The position numbers and the translations under genes were made by a program. A DNA stretch of 64,000 nucleotides from Caecitellus pseudoparvulus (taxonomy: Eukaryota; Bigyra: Bicosoecida). This document shows, piece by piece, positions 18,701 to 29,299 of this stretch; the stretch's first letter is position 1, and every line of letters starts with the position of its first letter. The notes below the pieces were generated by a model. That model saw nothing but the letters and a program-made list of their open reading frames with translations, ran no database searches and had not been told where the DNA came from. The stretch spans positions 1-64,000 of the forward strand of contig CBFFRQ010000027.1 of the NCBI GenBank assembly GCA_965644315.1, read 5' to 3'.

Positions 18701-21700
18701 CCAGCGCCTGGTGCACGGGGTCCAGCACCCGGCACGACAGCCAAGCCAGCGCCTGGTGCACGGGGTCCAGCACCCGGCACGACGGCCAAGCCAGCGCCTG
18801 GTGCACGGGGTCCAGCACCCGGCACGACAACCAAGCCAGCGCCTGGTGCACGGGGTCCAGCACCCGGCACGACAGCACCCGGCACGACGGCCAAGCCAGC
18901 GCCTGGTGCACGGGGTCCAGCACCCGGCACGACAACCAAGCCAGCGCCTGGTGCACGGGGTCCAGCACCCGGCACGACAACCAAGCCAGCGCCTGGTGCA
19001 CGGGGTCCAGCACCCGGCACGACGGCCAAGCCAGCGCCTGGTGCACGGGGTCCAGCACCCGGCACGACGGCCAAGCCAGCGCCTGGTGCACGGGGTCCAG
19101 CACCCGGCACGACGGCCAAGCCAGCGCCTGGTGCACGGGGTCCAGCACCTGGCACGACAACCAAGCCAGCGCCTGGTGCACGGAGTCCAGCACCCGGCAC
19201 GACAGCCAAGCGAGCGCCTGGTGCACGGGGTCCAGCACCCGGCTTGTCAACAAAGCCGGGAGCACCTCGCGCACCCCCAGGCATCGCGAATACCGCATCT
19301 GCGGCAGCTCCTGGCGGTATGCCTCAAGCTGCGCCAGGTGTCTCTTCACCATCCCATGCACCGAGCCGGACAGCGCGTACAGTTCCCGCCGCTGTCCAGC
19401 CTCCCAAGCCAGCCCACTCTGCGCCACCGAGCGCCCAAGCAACCGCCGCCGCTGAGACGGTGTCTGTGTCGCTGGCGCGCTCCTTCCGGTCCTCTCCACG
19501 CAAGCTGAACGCACGGTCGTACGATCGGGTGGGCAAGGCAGCCTACGTGTCATACCGCAGCCTTATGCATGGAGACGCCGAGGGATCTCAGGTATCAAGC
19601 ATGCCCATGAGCTCACCTGCTCCTGTGCCAATTGCTCCAGGCACACCGCTGCAGCAAGTAGCGTCGGCGTCCACCCCTGGGCGGCTGGACTCGCCAGGCA
19701 TGCGGGCTCTGGCGCGAGGCAATGTTCCGGGACCCTTGGGCGCCGGCGGGGAAGCAGCAACCGCCAGCCCAGCCTCCAGGCCAGGATCAAGCAAGCACTT
19801 GACTGCCGTGAGTGTGTCCGAAGGCACCACAGCCAGGCCCGGCACTAGCGCTATGCTTGCGGCGGCGAGGGCAGCTGGCGCTAGTGCTGTGTCCGCGGCC
19901 CCTTCGTCCAAGGCACCTGTCACCCCTGCGCACACGTCTGGCCGGATGACTGTGTCAGCTCTGGCCTCCACAGGCAAGGTTGGCACTCCTGGGCAAGAGA
20001 GCCCTGCCAAGGCTGCGTCTATCCCTGCTCAGGGCAGAGGGGACATGTACGATCTGCGCTCAGCGCCACCTAGTATCTACTCACCGTACTCCAACACCCT
20101 GGCGCAGGGTGGTGCAGCCCCTGCACCAGCTCAGCCCCAACCAGACGTGCAGACAGGGGCGGCAGAGCAGGCAACCGGTGTGGTTGCAGCGACAGCAGCT
20201 GCAAGTCCCACGACACCAGCACAAGTACCAGCACCGGTGGCAGCTCCGACGGCAACTTCCCCCCCGCAAACGCCCCCACACACCTCTCCGGCAGCAGAGC
20301 AGGGCTCTGGACACCAGCTGGTGCTGGCACCCGCCCCAGCGCCAGTGCCACAGCGCCACGCCGTGGTGAGTGTGCCAGTGGCTTGGACGGGAGAAGGATG
20401 GGAGGTCCTGCCTCCTGAGGCTGGGCAGCACGCCTTGCAGTTGGAAGACCTGGGCGGGGAGGGGGAGGGTGGTCCGGCGCTGGGGCCTGAGGGCGAGCCT
20501 GCTCCGGGCACCATTGTCCTGGTACCCGTCCCTGCCGACAGCGCCATCGCACTGGGCCAGATCTTGCTGCCGTGCGGCACAGTGCAGGATGGCGAAGAGC
20601 TGTGGACACCCTTCGGACAGGCGCCTCCGTCGCTTCAAGGCGGTGGCCCGGACGCTTCCCCACGAGGCATGGACCCGGCAGTGGCCCAGGAAATGGCTGC
20701 TATGCGGTCTCAGCTGGCGCTGGTGACCAATGCCCTTACCTCCCTGCAAGCCTCCATGCACCGGCCCAGGACGCACACCACCTCCACCGCCTCCTCTGCC
20801 GCATCGGAAGGCTCTTCACCCACATCTGCCCCTGATTCTGAGGGAGCGTCTCGACGCAGCCCCAGTTTGCCTCGCAGCGTCGGGCCCCGGGCGACCTCTG
20901 AACGAGATGGGCATTCCCCCAGTCAGAACATGGACCACCAGGATGGCGTGTTCCGGGTCAGAGGAGCATCCGCGCCACATGGCTCGTCGGATCGTGCAGG
21001 GCAGGCACATCACATGCCTGGCCTCAAGGTCACGACCGAGCACTCCGGTGTACATGCGCACCAACCTCACCCTCAGCACCAGCAGCACCAGCATCAGCCG
21101 TCTCATGGTCAGCAGGGTGGTCCGTACACTGGTCCTGATGGCTACCCTCAGCAGCACCAGCAGCATCAGCCGCCTCATGGGCAGCAGGGTGGTCCGTACA
21201 CTGGTCCTGATGGCTACCCTCAGCAGCACCAGCAGCACCAGCCGCCTCATGGGCAGCAGGGTGGTCCGTACACTGGTCCTGATGGCTACCCTCAGCAGCA
21301 CCAGCAGCACCAGCCGCCTCATGGGCAGCAGGGTGGTCCGTACACTGGTCCTGATGGCTACCCTCAGCAGCACCAGCAGCATCAGCCGCCCCATGGGCAG
21401 CAGGGTGGTCCGTACACTGGTCCTGATGGCTACCCTCAGCACCAGCATCAGCAGCATCAGCCGCCCCATGGGCAGCAGGGTGGTCCGTACACTGGTCCTG
21501 ATGGCTACCCTCAGCAGCACCAGCAGCATCAGCCGCAGCCTCATGGGCAGCAGGGTGGTCCGTACACTGGTCCTGATGGCTACCCTCAGCAGCACCAGCA
21601 GCATCAGCCGCCTCATGGGCAGCAGGGTGGTCCGTACACTGGTCCTGATGGCTACCCTCAGCAGCACCAGCAGCACCAGCCGCCTCGTGGGCAGCAGGGT

Positions 21701-23254
21701 GGTCCGTACACTGGTCCTGATGGCTACCCTCAGCAGCACCAGCAGCACCAGCCGCCTCATGGGCAGCAGGGTGGTCCGTACACTGGTCCTGATGGCTACC
21801 CTCAGCAGCACCAGCAGCACCAGCCGCCTCATGGGCAGCAGTGGCCAGCCCAGGCCCACACAAGGCCAGCGTATGGGCGCGGACATTTCGGTAGCTTCGG
21901 CCCACTGGGGTCACCACCCGCCATGCCTCGCGGGCGGGTGGACCGAGATGGTGTGCTGCGCATGGGTGACGAGGCGGGGAGCATGTCCCACGTGCGACCT
22001 CAGATCGCGCTGCGAGGGGGCAGCCCAGAGCACCGCCAGCAGGGTGCGCCCGGGGCCGCAGGACCCAGTGCAGGACAGTACGTGCACGGCATGCGTATTT
22101 CGAGGGAGAGCGATGAGGAGTCTGTGGGCAGCAGTGACTCCGACAGCAGCGCAGGGCAGTCTTTCAGTGATGAGCCGTCCTTTGCGCGGCGGCCTGAGAC
22201 CTACAGTGGCCAGTTCCACGCCAGGCGGCAGCTGCAGCAGGCAGGGGAGAGTGCTCCTCACACGCCTGTGGGAGGTTCGCCCTCTGCCACCCGCCAACTG
22301 CCAGTGGTGGGTGTGGAGCAGCAGAAGGGGGCGGCGTTTGTGTGGCATGACGTGAACAGCCAAGGCCCCACCGTTCCGTTCCCGGAGCGGGGTGCGCCTG
22401 AGTCCCCTGAGGCGTTGCCGACGCCTGGTGCGTTCTCACAGCCAGGAGTCACCCCCGTTCGCCCACTGCCTGTGGAAGACGTGACCCCCCCGCCAGCCAG
22501 CCACACTCCTGGAGACACGCAGCATGCGGCGCCAAAGCCCACGGCATCCGCCTCAGAACACCCGTACCTCGCCACCGCCCGTGCCCGGGAAGAGCAGTTA
22601 GCCAGGCAGCAAGCAGCGTATGATGAGGCGTACGAGGCCTACATGCGGCAGTACCTGCAACAGACGTCGGGTGCCAGTCTGCCTCCACACGCACGGCAGG
22701 CGCTTGGCTCTGTTCCGCTGCCCCAGGCCCATGCGGAGCCACCACCCCCTCCCCGCCGGCGTGAGAGGGGGGCACGGAAGAAGGCAGAGCGTGAGGCGCA
22801 AGCACCTGCTCCGCCAGTGTTCGCGTACCCTCGCTCGGCGAGCCAGGCAGGCAGGTCGCGCGTGACGGAGGCTGCCGAGGCGGCAGCTGTGCGGGCGTTT
22901 GGCTCACCAGAGTTCGCACCACACGGTGGCCGTGGTGGCGAGGGGGGGCGAGGTGAAAGACCAGCTTCTGCGCGTGCTGGGGCGCTGCGTGTGACTGACG
23001 AGGAGTATGGCCGAATTGTGAACCGACTGCACCACACACACACGTCAGCGTCGGCCACGCGGCGAGCAGCCAGCCCCAGGGCTGGGACGGGCACAGGAAA
23101 ATATGGCCCTCGGCGCACAGGGCCTGCGTCTCGACCCCATGGCGCGGGCGAGCGACTGGCTGCTGCGCGGGAAATGACGGCGGAAACGGACCGCGCGGCA
23201 GCGGCGTACCGCTCGCGCATTCGAGCGGCTGCTGAAGGCAAAGCTGACTATTAG
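15773..23254 (+). CDS. Giant low-complexity repeat protein with Tudor-like domain
   Basis: A single exon of 2,493 residues. After four 18-residue Pro/Gly/Lys repeats comes the only clear fold, about residues 88-145: [20 protein letters not shown] and [11 protein letters not shown], the pattern of Tudor/Agenet-like barrels. Then follow a Lys-Pro-Gly array (KGAPPPG and longer variants, to about residue 810), an array of 15 units of 15 residues (PAPGTT[TA]KPAPGARG), a Pro/Ala/Ser-rich stretch, and 10 units of about 24 residues with [11 protein letters not shown] and many His and Gln. The last 600 residues carry an acidic Ser/Asp cluster and charged helical parts. With a Lys every seventh residue the arrays are strongly basic and probably disordered. 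Possible roles are a scaffold or condensate-forming protein; Tudor-like domains can bind methylated residues. Function unknown. Confidence 0.7.
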   Translation: MAAPPPPSGRGPPPGGPPKGKPPGGPPGTPPPGGPPKGKPPGGPPGTPPPGGPPKGKPPGGPPGTPPPGGPPKGKPPGGPPGTPPPGGAKFKVGERVKSRYRGKGSRWFNGKVERVVPGTPPKYDIKYDDGDSEKAALEKNIKSRDNPEPKGSTSPSTSPSPPSKGAPPPVKGAPPPGGPPKGGTPPPPGKGAPPPVKGAPPPGGPPKGGAPPPPGKGAPPPVKGAPPPGGPPKGGAPPPPGMGAPPPGKGAPPPGGPPKGGAPTPPGMGAPPPGKGVPPPGGPPKGGTPPPPGKGAPPPVKGVPPPGGPPKGGTPPPPGKGAPPPVKGAPPPGGPPSPKSGAKAKTPKGTPPPPGAPPPAGQTKVPSRGSPPTSAPPPAKGAPPPGKGAPPPGKGAPPPGKGAPPPGKGAPPPGKGAPPPGKGAPPPGKGAPPPGKGAPPPGKGAPPPGKGAPPPGKGAPPPGKGAPPPGKGAPPPGKGAPPPGKGAPPPGKGAPPPGKGAPPPGKGAPPPGKGAPPPGKGAPPPGKGAPPPGKGAPPPGKGAPPPGKGAPPPGKGAPPPGKGAPPPGKGAPPPGKGAPPPGKGAPPPGKGAPPPGKGAPPPGKGAPPPGKGGPPAVGKASPKAGQSAPPPGKGAPPPGKGAPPPGKGAPPPGKGAPPPGKGAPPPGKGAPPPGKGGPPAVGKASPKAGQSAPPPGKGAPPPGKGAPPPGKGGPPAVGKASPKAGQSAPPPGKGAPPPGKGGPPAVGKASPKAGQSAPPPGKGAPPPGKGGPPAVGKASPKAGQSAPPPGKGGPPAVGKASPKAGQSAPPPGISARPKPVPHSKPGGPPGLGTKTSPTPSAKSSAKTPPRTSPAASGKAPGLKPPPGSTSQQPRGPPGMPKTGGVASSGAPSGGPPGMPKRQDSTSSPPTTTGPAKPKPSPKPAPGTTTKPAPGARGPAPGTTTKPAPGARGPAPGTTAKPAPGPRGPAPGTTTKPAPGARGPAPGTTAKPAPGARGPAPGTTAKPAPGARGPAPGTTTKPAPGARGPAPGTTAPGTTAKPAPGARGPAPGTTTKPAPGARGPAPGTTTKPAPGARGPAPGTTAKPAPGARGPAPGTTAKPAPGARGPAPGTTAKPAPGARGPAPGTTTKPAPGARSPAPGTTAKRAPGARGPAPGLSTKPGAPRAPPGIANTASAAAPGGMPQAAPGVSSPSHAPSRTARTVPAAVQPPKPAHSAPPSAQATAAAETVSVSLARSFRSSPRKLNARSYDRVGKAAYVSYRSLMHGDAEGSQVSSMPMSSPAPVPIAPGTPLQQVASASTPGRLDSPGMRALARGNVPGPLGAGGEAATASPASRPGSSKHLTAVSVSEGTTARPGTSAMLAAARAAGASAVSAAPSSKAPVTPAHTSGRMTVSALASTGKVGTPGQESPAKAASIPAQGRGDMYDLRSAPPSIYSPYSNTLAQGGAAPAPAQPQPDVQTGAAEQATGVVAATAAASPTTPAQVPAPVAAPTATSPPQTPPHTSPAAEQGSGHQLVLAPAPAPVPQRHAVVSVPVAWTGEGWEVLPPEAGQHALQLEDLGGEGEGGPALGPEGEPAPGTIVLVPVPADSAIALGQILLPCGTVQDGEELWTPFGQAPPSLQGGGPDASPRGMDPAVAQEMAAMRSQLALVTNALTSLQASMHRPRTHTTSTASSAASEGSSPTSAPDSEGASRRSPSLPRSVGPRATSERDGHSPSQNMDHQDGVFRVRGASAPHGSSDRAGQAHHMPGLKVTTEHSGVHAHQPHPQHQQHQHQPSHGQQGGPYTGPDGYPQQHQQHQPPHGQQGGPYTGPDGYPQQHQQHQPPHGQQGGPYTGPDGYPQQHQQHQPPHGQQGGPYTGPDGYPQQHQQHQPPHGQQGGPYTGPDGYPQHQHQQHQPPHGQQGGPYTGPDGYPQQHQQHQPQPHGQQGGPYTGPDGYPQQHQQHQPPHGQQGGPYTGPDGYPQQHQQHQPPRGQQGGPYTGPDGYPQQHQQHQPPHGQQGGPYTGPDGYPQQHQQHQPPHGQQWPAQAHTRPAYGRGHFGSFGPLGSPPAMPRGRVDRDGVLRMGDEAGSMSHVRPQIALRGGSPEHRQQGAPGAAGPSAGQYVHGMRISRESDEESVGSSDSDSSAGQSFSDEPSFARRPETYSGQFHARRQLQQAGESAPHTPVGGSPSATRQLPVVGVEQQKGAAFVWHDVNSQGPTVPFPERGAPESPEALPTPGAFSQPGVTPVRPLPVEDVTPPPASHTPGDTQHAAPKPTASASEHPYLATARAREEQLARQQAAYDEAYEAYMRQYLQQTSGASLPPHARQALGSVPLPQAHAEPPPPPRRRERGARKKAEREAQAPAPPVFAYPRSASQAGRSRVTEAAEAAAVRAFGSPEFAPHGGRGGEGGRGERPASARAGALRVTDEEYGRIVNRLHHTHTSASATRRAASPRAGTGTGKYGPRRTGPASRPHGAGERLAAAREMTAETDRAAAAYRSRIRAAAEGKADY
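15810..16029 (+). repeat. Four copies of a 54-bp coding repeat
   Basis: The unit encodes [18 protein letters not shown], repeated four times with almost identical DNA, directly before the Tudor-like domain of the giant repeat protein. Confidence 0.85.
16912..18210 (+). repeat. 21-bp coding minisatellite (KGAPPPG)n with higher-order units
   Basis: About 1.3 kb of 21-bp units, each encoding KGAPPPG. Copies differ mainly by silent CCT/CCA and GGC/GGT changes. From about 17600 a longer unit, one or more KGAPPPG copies followed by [20 protein letters not shown], recurs about six times. Related longer units ([20 protein letters not shown]) fill 16260-16800. Confidence 0.9.
18543..19243 (+). repeat. 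45-bp coding repeat, 15 copies
   Basis: Each unit encodes PAPGTT[TA]KPAPGARG. I count 15 copies, including one with PRG, one with ARS, one with KRAP, and one place where a GTTAP duplication breaks the phase. Confidence 0.85.
21093..21840 (+). repeat. About 72-bp coding repeat, 10 copies
   Basis: Each unit encodes [20 protein letters not shown] plus QHQQ. Ten full copies are present, followed by a partial copy ending GQQWPA. One copy has PQHQHQQ, one has HQPQPHG and one has PRG; most other differences are silent. Confidence 0.85.
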
Positions 23255-23375
23255 TGCCTGCAGCTACCTGCAATGCAAAGTGGCGTGCTGCTTTGGTTTG
23301 CCCACAGTTGGTTGCCCACGAAACCCACCGTGCGAGCCAGTATCGGTGCATTGCTGGACTGAATACTTCAGGTGT

Positions 23376-25023
23376 TCAGTGCTCCAGGATGCGGAGGTTC
23401 CCAGTGACGACTTTGTCCTCCAGGACGGCGCCATCGGGGATGTCTACCCGGGCACCCTCTTGGGCAACGATGATGACAGTGCCCCGCAGCGTGACACCCT
23501 TGCCGAAGTGCACATCGCCGGAGACGGTGAGGTGGTCCAGCTCCAGCATGTCCGGGATGTGGGCCAGGCGCTGGTGATAGTCGGCAATCTTCCCGAACTC
23601 CGGACCCAGCTTGATGACAGGGGTGGCGGTGCCTTCGCGGCCTGGGTTTCGGTTCACGGAGCCGTGTTTGATCTCGTAGATGTTGCTTTGGATGGAGAGC
23701 AAGTCGGAAGTGTTCTTCACCGGCACAAAGCGAAGGCGGTCGACGGAAATAGCGATGGCTTTCGGGAAGAATTCAATAGCGCTGCCTGCCGTCGTCTCCA
23801 GCTGCACGACGTCTCGCTCCAGCACTGACCGTGACGTAACGATGACACTGGGTGCAATGGCGTTGTCCTCCACCAGCTGCTTCATTGTGGACAGGGACAC
23901 CCACAGGTTGTTCGTGTTGAACCAACCGAACTTCTTGGTGCTCTTGAACTCCTCCGTGGCGCCTGATGGCACTTGCAGCGCCTCCAGCACCTTCAAACTC
24001 GTCCCACCACCTGCCTTCTTGTGCTGGATGAGGGTGCCGCCCTGTACGTCGCTGCGGGTTTTGCGCGTGACCTCCATGGCAAAGTCGGCGCCCGAGTTGA
24101 CCAGGTGGTACATGATGCGGAAATCCAGCGTGCCACCAAGGTTGTCCACGTTGGAGATGAAGACATACTCCCGCCCCTCTGCCAGCAGCGTGTCCAGAAC
24201 ACCTGAGCGGGCCAGCGCACGGTACACGTCGCCGTGGCCAGGAGGGTACCACACGTCTCGGTTGCTGGCGCCGAATTGCTCCGTGGCCAGGAGGGTGTAG
24301 TGGTCGCGCTCGATGCAGGGGAAGCAGGACTGCTGGAAGCAAGTGATGGAGACGTTGTGAGCGGCGTACTTGCGCACGATGCGGAGCGTTTCGTCGTGGG
24401 TGTTGAAGGAGTTCATGAGGATGAGGGGGACATCCACACCGTGCTTGACGTTCAAGTACTCGATCTGGCGCACGGTCATGTCCAGGAAGGTCAGGCCGCC
24501 CCGCACACGCAAGGCCGACTTGGAGCCGCGCAGACCCATAGATGTGCCCAGGCCTCCGTTCAGCTTCACCACAGCCACCTTCCGAAGCAGCTCTTGGCGC
24601 AGCTCGTCGTTGACAGGGCATGGCTCAAGATCACTATGTTTGGACACAAAGTCTGTGGATGGCGGCGCCACAGAGGACCTGCAGAGGGGGGGCAGCGCTT
24701 GCCGTGTGGCGTTTCAACTCGCTCGCAAGCACCCGGCATCAAACTGCCCCACACGCCACCCACGCACCATTCCAGGGGATTGGCAGACTGGTGGCGGTAC
24801 CTGGCTACGAGTCGCGAAAATTCCCGTGCCGAGGAGAAGTCCATGATGCCAGCCTTCTGAATGGCCTGCAAGGTTCTCAGCCGAGCGAGGCACGTGAAAC
24901 GCTGGCAACCAGCGGCGCTCAAGCATCACCCACCTCAGCAAGCTCTGTATCTTCATGGAGCACCTTGCCTCGAACATCTGAGGAATCGGTACCTCCGCTA
25001 CTGCCACTGCCCTGTGCAGCCAT
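23376..25023 (-). CDS. UTP--glucose-1-phosphate uridylyltransferase
   Basis: Three minus-strand exons, 25023-24934, 24865-24768 and 24678-23376, join in frame to 496 residues, the normal length for eukaryotic UGPase. It makes UDP-glucose from glucose-1-phosphate and UTP in the cytosol, feeding glucans, glycosylation and sugar nucleotides. Visible family motifs in order: NPLEW in the N-terminal helix region, the nucleotide-binding loop KLNGGLGTSMG, GLTFLD, WYPPGHGDVY, FISNVDNLGG, FGWFNTNNLWV, and a C-terminal left-handed beta-helix ending LTVSGDVHFGKGVTLRG. The exon 2/3 junction restores EW-SSV as in plant enzymes and uses a strong CCCCTCTGCAG acceptor. The donor of intron 2 is GTGCGT. It converges on the giant repeat protein (121 bp between stops). 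Confidence 0.92.
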
Positions 25024-25301
25024 GTTGTCCAATCACTGGCCACCGACTTGCGGGTGGCGCAGCGGTGCCAGTCGAAGCTCTCTCAAACCACGGCACCAGG
25101 CTCTCGTGTCTGCCAGGACAGACCCCAGCACTTGGGTCAGGGTGGGCAAGGCGGGGCCGGTTGTGAGAAGATTTGCCGATGCGATAGCACTGTGTTTGGT
25201 GCCAGCTTGCGCTCAATTACGCGTACATTCCGAAACACATCATCGAAGAGTGTGGGAGTCCCAACCCCACGGCGGCTGGAGAAGCGCCGTTGACACGTCC
25301 T

Positions 25302-27122
25302 TCACTCAGAGCGTGAGGCCACCCGTCGCAGCACCATTGCCCGGCGAAGCTGCCACGCAGCAGGGCTCACCAGCCCTCGCAGCGTCTCCAGCGCAGCTGC
25401 ACGGGCCTCCGCCCCCCGCACCTGCCGCCGACGGGGCAAAACGTGCACGATGCGCCTGCTATGGGCACTCAGCCCGCCAGGCCGAGTATCTGCCACGGCT
25501 GCCAGCAGTGCCTCCAGCTGCCCCGCATGCTGCCTCACGACGGCCGCCAACGTCGCTGCGATGAGCTGTTCATAGGGGTGCCACCCACCACTCGCGAGGA
25601 GGTAATGCACCACCGCCAGGGCATTGCCGCCGGTCACCTCGCCCCACGTACACTTGCCAGGCGGCCGCACCGCCACTGGAACACGCCGCAGGCACTGTTC
25701 AGAGCAAGGCACCTGCCCCGCCCCCTCCCACACACGCAGCGAACGCCACTCGCTTCTCACATCTTCACGCACGGCTGGCGCCCAACCCAGTGCAGCAGCA
25801 ATAGGCCGCACACTGGCCTCGTGACTGGCCAGCACGCTCAGCAGTCCTGCCAGTTGCTGGGGTGTCTGGTGCCGCATCTCGCAGAACACACACGGCACGA
25901 ACATGCTCATGATGGCCGGCGTGGTCAGGCACGGGGCGCCATCCGTTGGACTGCGCTCCCAAGCCAGGGGCGCCCACCCGAAGCCACGAAACTGCCTCTT
26001 GCGATCTTTGAAGTCAATAGGAGGGCGCTGGGCCAGCTCGCGCAGGCAGGAACACACTGCTTCGTGCACTGCAGGAAATTCGCGAGCAGCCTCCAACACC
26101 GCGTACGCCCAGGTACACTGTCGCTCTGTACAACAGACACGAGCAATGATGGGCGCAAGTTCATGGATCAAGTGTCGAGCATAGTCCAGTGCAAAAACGA
26201 CACACTTCGCCGCCCCGTGTTCGGGGTCTTGGCGCATGGCCCGCCCCACGCTGCGCCGCAGCACTCGCCGAACAATGTACGGCGCCACAGGCGACCCGGA
26301 CTTGAGGTGTTGCAGCAAGCACAAGAACACGTCATTGTGGCCGTATTTGGCAGCAAGGTCCAGGCCACACGGTGACTGGCCGTTTGCAGTGGCCAGGTAG
26401 TTGAAGTCGTTCAGGTTGTACACGCAGATTGTGCCGTCCACTTGCACACCCAGTGTTCGCGCCTGCTCGAAGCAGTGGTGCGCCAGGTCCAAACTGCCGT
26501 GCATGCAGCTCACCCACAGTAGGGACTGCAGCGCCTCGCGCATATTCCGCGTCCGCCTTTCAGGCGTGGAGATGTCTGTAACGATATCCAGCACTGGCTG
26601 GCAAAGTTCCAACATGGTGGACAGGGGCCGATCGGGGCGCGCCTGCAGGGCGTGCAGCGTGTGAGCTACAGTGACGGCGACAATATCACGCGGTTCATGC
26701 CCCCGTGTGCCTTCCTGCTCTTCGTGCTTGGCTGCTCGGATGCCGCTGCAGAGCGCGTCCAGGAGCGGGACACGGGACCGGTGCAACGCAGTGGCCATCG
26801 CCTCGCCGAGCGACTGCACCGTGCAACGGTAGGAGAGCCCGTTGAGGAAGGCACCTGGGTGGCCGTACACGGCCGAAGCCAGCTTCGCAACGATATCCAG
26901 CCGATCTTCCTGTATGGCCTGGTCCAGCAGCCGGCTGAACTGGCATTGTTGGATGCGGATCTGGGCAAACGTGAGGCCTGGCGGCGGCATCAATGTGTCC
27001 GCATCAGCTGCATCGATGAGGAGCCATACATCCGCCCACTTGAAGCTAGACTCTGCCCTCATGCCCACGAAAAACGCATGCAGCCCTTTCAGGCTGATGG
27101 GGCGGGTAGCGCTGGCGGCCAT
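25302..27122 (-). CDS. Ankyrin-like repeat protein B
   Basis: A single-exon frame of 606 residues with an ATG at 27122. Helical repeats are degenerate; the best ankyrin-like element is CGLDLAAKYGHNDVFLCLLQHL near residue 270. The motif PPIDFKDRKRQFRG near residue 365 resembles IDLDDRLQFRG in the gene at 11532-12935. Several Cys-rich segments occur (VPCVFCEMRH, VPCSEQCLRRV), without a clear zinc pattern. No signal peptide or transmembrane segment is evident. It lies 187 bp downstream of the TFIIH p44 stop on the same strand, and 278 bp upstream of the UGPase start. Function unknown; membership of a helical-repeat family with the other gene is my inference. Confidence 0.55.
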   Translation of the reverse strand: MAASATRPISLKGLHAFFVGMRAESSFKWADVWLLIDAADADTLMPPPGLTFAQIRIQQCQFSRLLDQAIQEDRLDIVAKLASAVYGHPGAFLNGLSYRCTVQSLGEAMATALHRSRVPLLDALCSGIRAAKHEEQEGTRGHEPRDIVAVTVAHTLHALQARPDRPLSTMLELCQPVLDIVTDISTPERRTRNMREALQSLLWVSCMHGSLDLAHHCFEQARTLGVQVDGTICVYNLNDFNYLATANGQSPCGLDLAAKYGHNDVFLCLLQHLKSGSPVAPYIVRRVLRRSVGRAMRQDPEHGAAKCVVFALDYARHLIHELAPIIARVCCTERQCTWAYAVLEAAREFPAVHEAVCSCLRELAQRPPIDFKDRKRQFRGFGWAPLAWERSPTDGAPCLTTPAIMSMFVPCVFCEMRHQTPQQLAGLLSVLASHEASVRPIAAALGWAPAVREDVRSEWRSLRVWEGAGQVPCSEQCLRRVPVAVRPPGKCTWGEVTGGNALAVVHYLLASGGWHPYEQLIAATLAAVVRQHAGQLEALLAAVADTRPGGLSAHSRRIVHVLPRRRQVRGAEARAAALETLRGLVSPAAWQLRRAMVLRRVASRSE

Positions 27123-27308
27123 GCAGTCGCGGAAATTGCGCCTGACACGCCAATTCGCACCAACTGTCCGCGGAGCATCTGCAGCGCCTCAATCCCTGAG
27201 ATACACGAAAAAGCTTGGATCGACAACAATCGCTGTATTGAATTGGAACGCGACAGACAAAACGACTTGCAAGAGGCACTGGGGGCGCTGGGATTTGGGA
27301 GGGCTGCC

Positions 27309-28967
27309 TCACACAACGGCGGGGTTGGTGTGCAGCTGCTCGTGGATGAAGGTGTCACAGGTCTGGCAGAAGGTCTGCAGGGAGGCAGGGCACACGAAAC
27401 GTGCGTGCTGGGGTGGAATGACGAAGGCACACCCCGCACACACGGCCGCGTCGGTGGTCACGACGACGTGAGGAGCAGGCACGTCATCCTCCGCCTCCCC
27501 CGCTGCCTGCGCCACCACCACGCCTGGCAGCTGGCCAGCGGTGGGGGCGGAGGAGCCTGTGGCGGACGGCACACTCAGGAAGGGCGGCACTGGGTCCATG
27601 TAGTGGTGACTGCGGGCCAGCTGGGCGGCCGCAACCAGCTGCAGCCCGCACACCTCACAGGCACTGGGCAGGGTGGGCGCGATGCTGGCGCAGCGGGGGC
27701 ACAGGTATCCTTCGGCACACACGTGCCCTGCTGTGCTGAGGGCGTTGGCGTGGGCCAGCATGCGGGGAAACCCCATAAGCACCATGGCCGGGTCAGCGGC
27801 AGCTTCGGATGCGCTGCGTGGTGGCGGCGGGATGATCTCTGCCAGCAGCCCTGTGAGGTGGTCGTACGTCTCGGCGACGCCGTACTTGCCGCCGCTCTTC
27901 TGTGGGGGGGGGGGGGGGTGGAGCGGAGGGGGTTCGTGAGGGTTGCCAGGTCGGGTGGGGCGGCACACATGGTGAGAGAGCACGAGCAAGCCTCAGACAG
28001 AAATCTCTTCTCCATGGGGTTAAGGTGTAGAAAGAGTCAGAGTTAAAAATTGTGGGATCGTCACAGGCAGCAGCGGGTGCGCTGAGCAACACACGAGCAC
28101 GTACCTCAGCTATGCGGCGAGCCACAAAGACCTCCCCCGACAGCCCGATGACGTGGACAGTCGTGCCTTGCATGCCCTCCACTGTGCGCCAAATGTCCCC
28201 TGCGTCCACGCTGGACAGTGCTCCGTGCACGATCAGCACTTCGCGGCCAGCTTGCGTCGGCACGAGGCTGAGTTCGTGCGTTGCCGTCTCCAACGCCGCC
28301 TGGAAGGAGAAACTGCCGTCCAGCACAGGCCCGCCGCCACACATGGCAGTGACGGCTGCAGATGTAGTGGTTGAGGTGCCAGAGCGGCCGCGTTGTTCAG
28401 CCTGCCCGCCCAGCGCGTCGAGGGGGTCCGTGATGTGCTTTGGCGTGGCAGTGAGGGGGCTCAACACGTGGCCCATGCCTGACCGCACCGCCACGACGCT
28501 GAGACTGCCGACGGGGTTCTGGTCGAACCACTCCTTGGTGAAGTCCTTCAAGGCCATGCACGTGGCGACGAGGCGGGAGGGGGGCAGGTCTGACGCAAGC
28601 ATGGCTGCGCTGGCGTCCACTACCACAACCAAATGCCGCAGCATACCCCGCTGCACTGCGCCGAGGGACTCGCTCTTCTTAGCCCTGCAGAGGAGGCAGG
28701 AGTCACAACAGTGCAACCCATACCCGGTGTCCAGGTCGCCACACTGCAGTGCAGTCTGGCACGCACCGTGCAGCGGCTTGGCGCTCTTGCTCTGCGGCAT
28801 CTGTCAGCCGGCCGTGTTCGTCCACTTGCAGGCCCTCCCAGGGCCGCTCATACGCCTGTTCCCAAGCATACTCGCCACCTGAGGATGTGTGTGTGCGCGA
28901 ATTTGCGTGGGCCGTCGGCGGTAGCAGAGCAGGGGTGCTGCAGCGACGCACCAGCGCCACCCGCCAT
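27309..28967 (-). CDS. TFIIH core subunit p44 (GTF2H2/Ssl1)
   Basis: Four minus-strand exons (28967-28952, 28878-28767, 28684-28105, 27899-27309) join in frame to 432 residues. The first coding exon is only 16 nt. Family features in order: YERPWEGLQVDEHG at the N-terminus; the von Willebrand A domain with GMLRHLVVVVDASAAM, DLPPSRL, FDQNPVGSLSVVAV, REVLIVHGALSSVDAGDI and VHVIGLSGEV; then MGFP, GYLCPRC and CEVCGLQL zinc-binding parts and LARSHHY. p44 sits in the TFIIH core next to the XPD helicase and stimulates it in transcription and nucleotide excision repair. Oddly, the last RING-like zinc region is eroded: VCPAS replaces the usual VCxxC and the terminal CPGC is missing, ending LHTNPAVV. 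The last intron has a run of 15 C before its acceptor. It is divergent from the coiled-coil gene, 332 bp apart. Confidence 0.9.
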
Positions 28968-29299
28968 GATGGTGTGGCTGCGGAAGTTGGGCAAATGCCG
29001 CCGAACTTGTGGCGGCTCGCGGCACACCCCTGCAGGGGCCCACTGACTCCCCCCGAGGTGTGCACGTATCAGTCAACACACGTGGGTGTCCAGGAGATGC
29101 CTGCCTGGGAACACGTGGCGTGGGCAGGCTGGTCACGGCGGTGCAGTCAAGCCATGCCGGCACTACCCAACCACCACGCACACACGCTGGCGCCGCACAG
29201 AGCTGCACGGCACTCACACGCGCCTGCACAGCCAGCTGAGCACACCGAGTCACTGTCACGTTTGGGAGTGTGTGTTTTGTGCCGCGGCGGGGCAGTGCC
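28968..29299. other. Divergent intergenic region, likely shared promoter
   Basis: These 332 bp separate the start codons of TFIIH p44 (minus) and the coiled-coil gene (plus). I see no further coding exon and no clear TATA box. Confidence 0.35.

Noticed and set aside
15754-19553. Long antisense frames (350-630 residues) opposite the repeat protein
   Set aside because: They result from the repeat arrays having few stop triplets on either strand. Their translations are simple repeats, while the plus frame alone spans the full gene and contains a recognisable domain.
20816-22355. Overlapping frames of 300-540 residues on both strands across the 72-bp repeat
   Set aside because: These are shadow frames of the His/Gln-rich array; none has a domain or extends beyond the repeat in a meaningful way.
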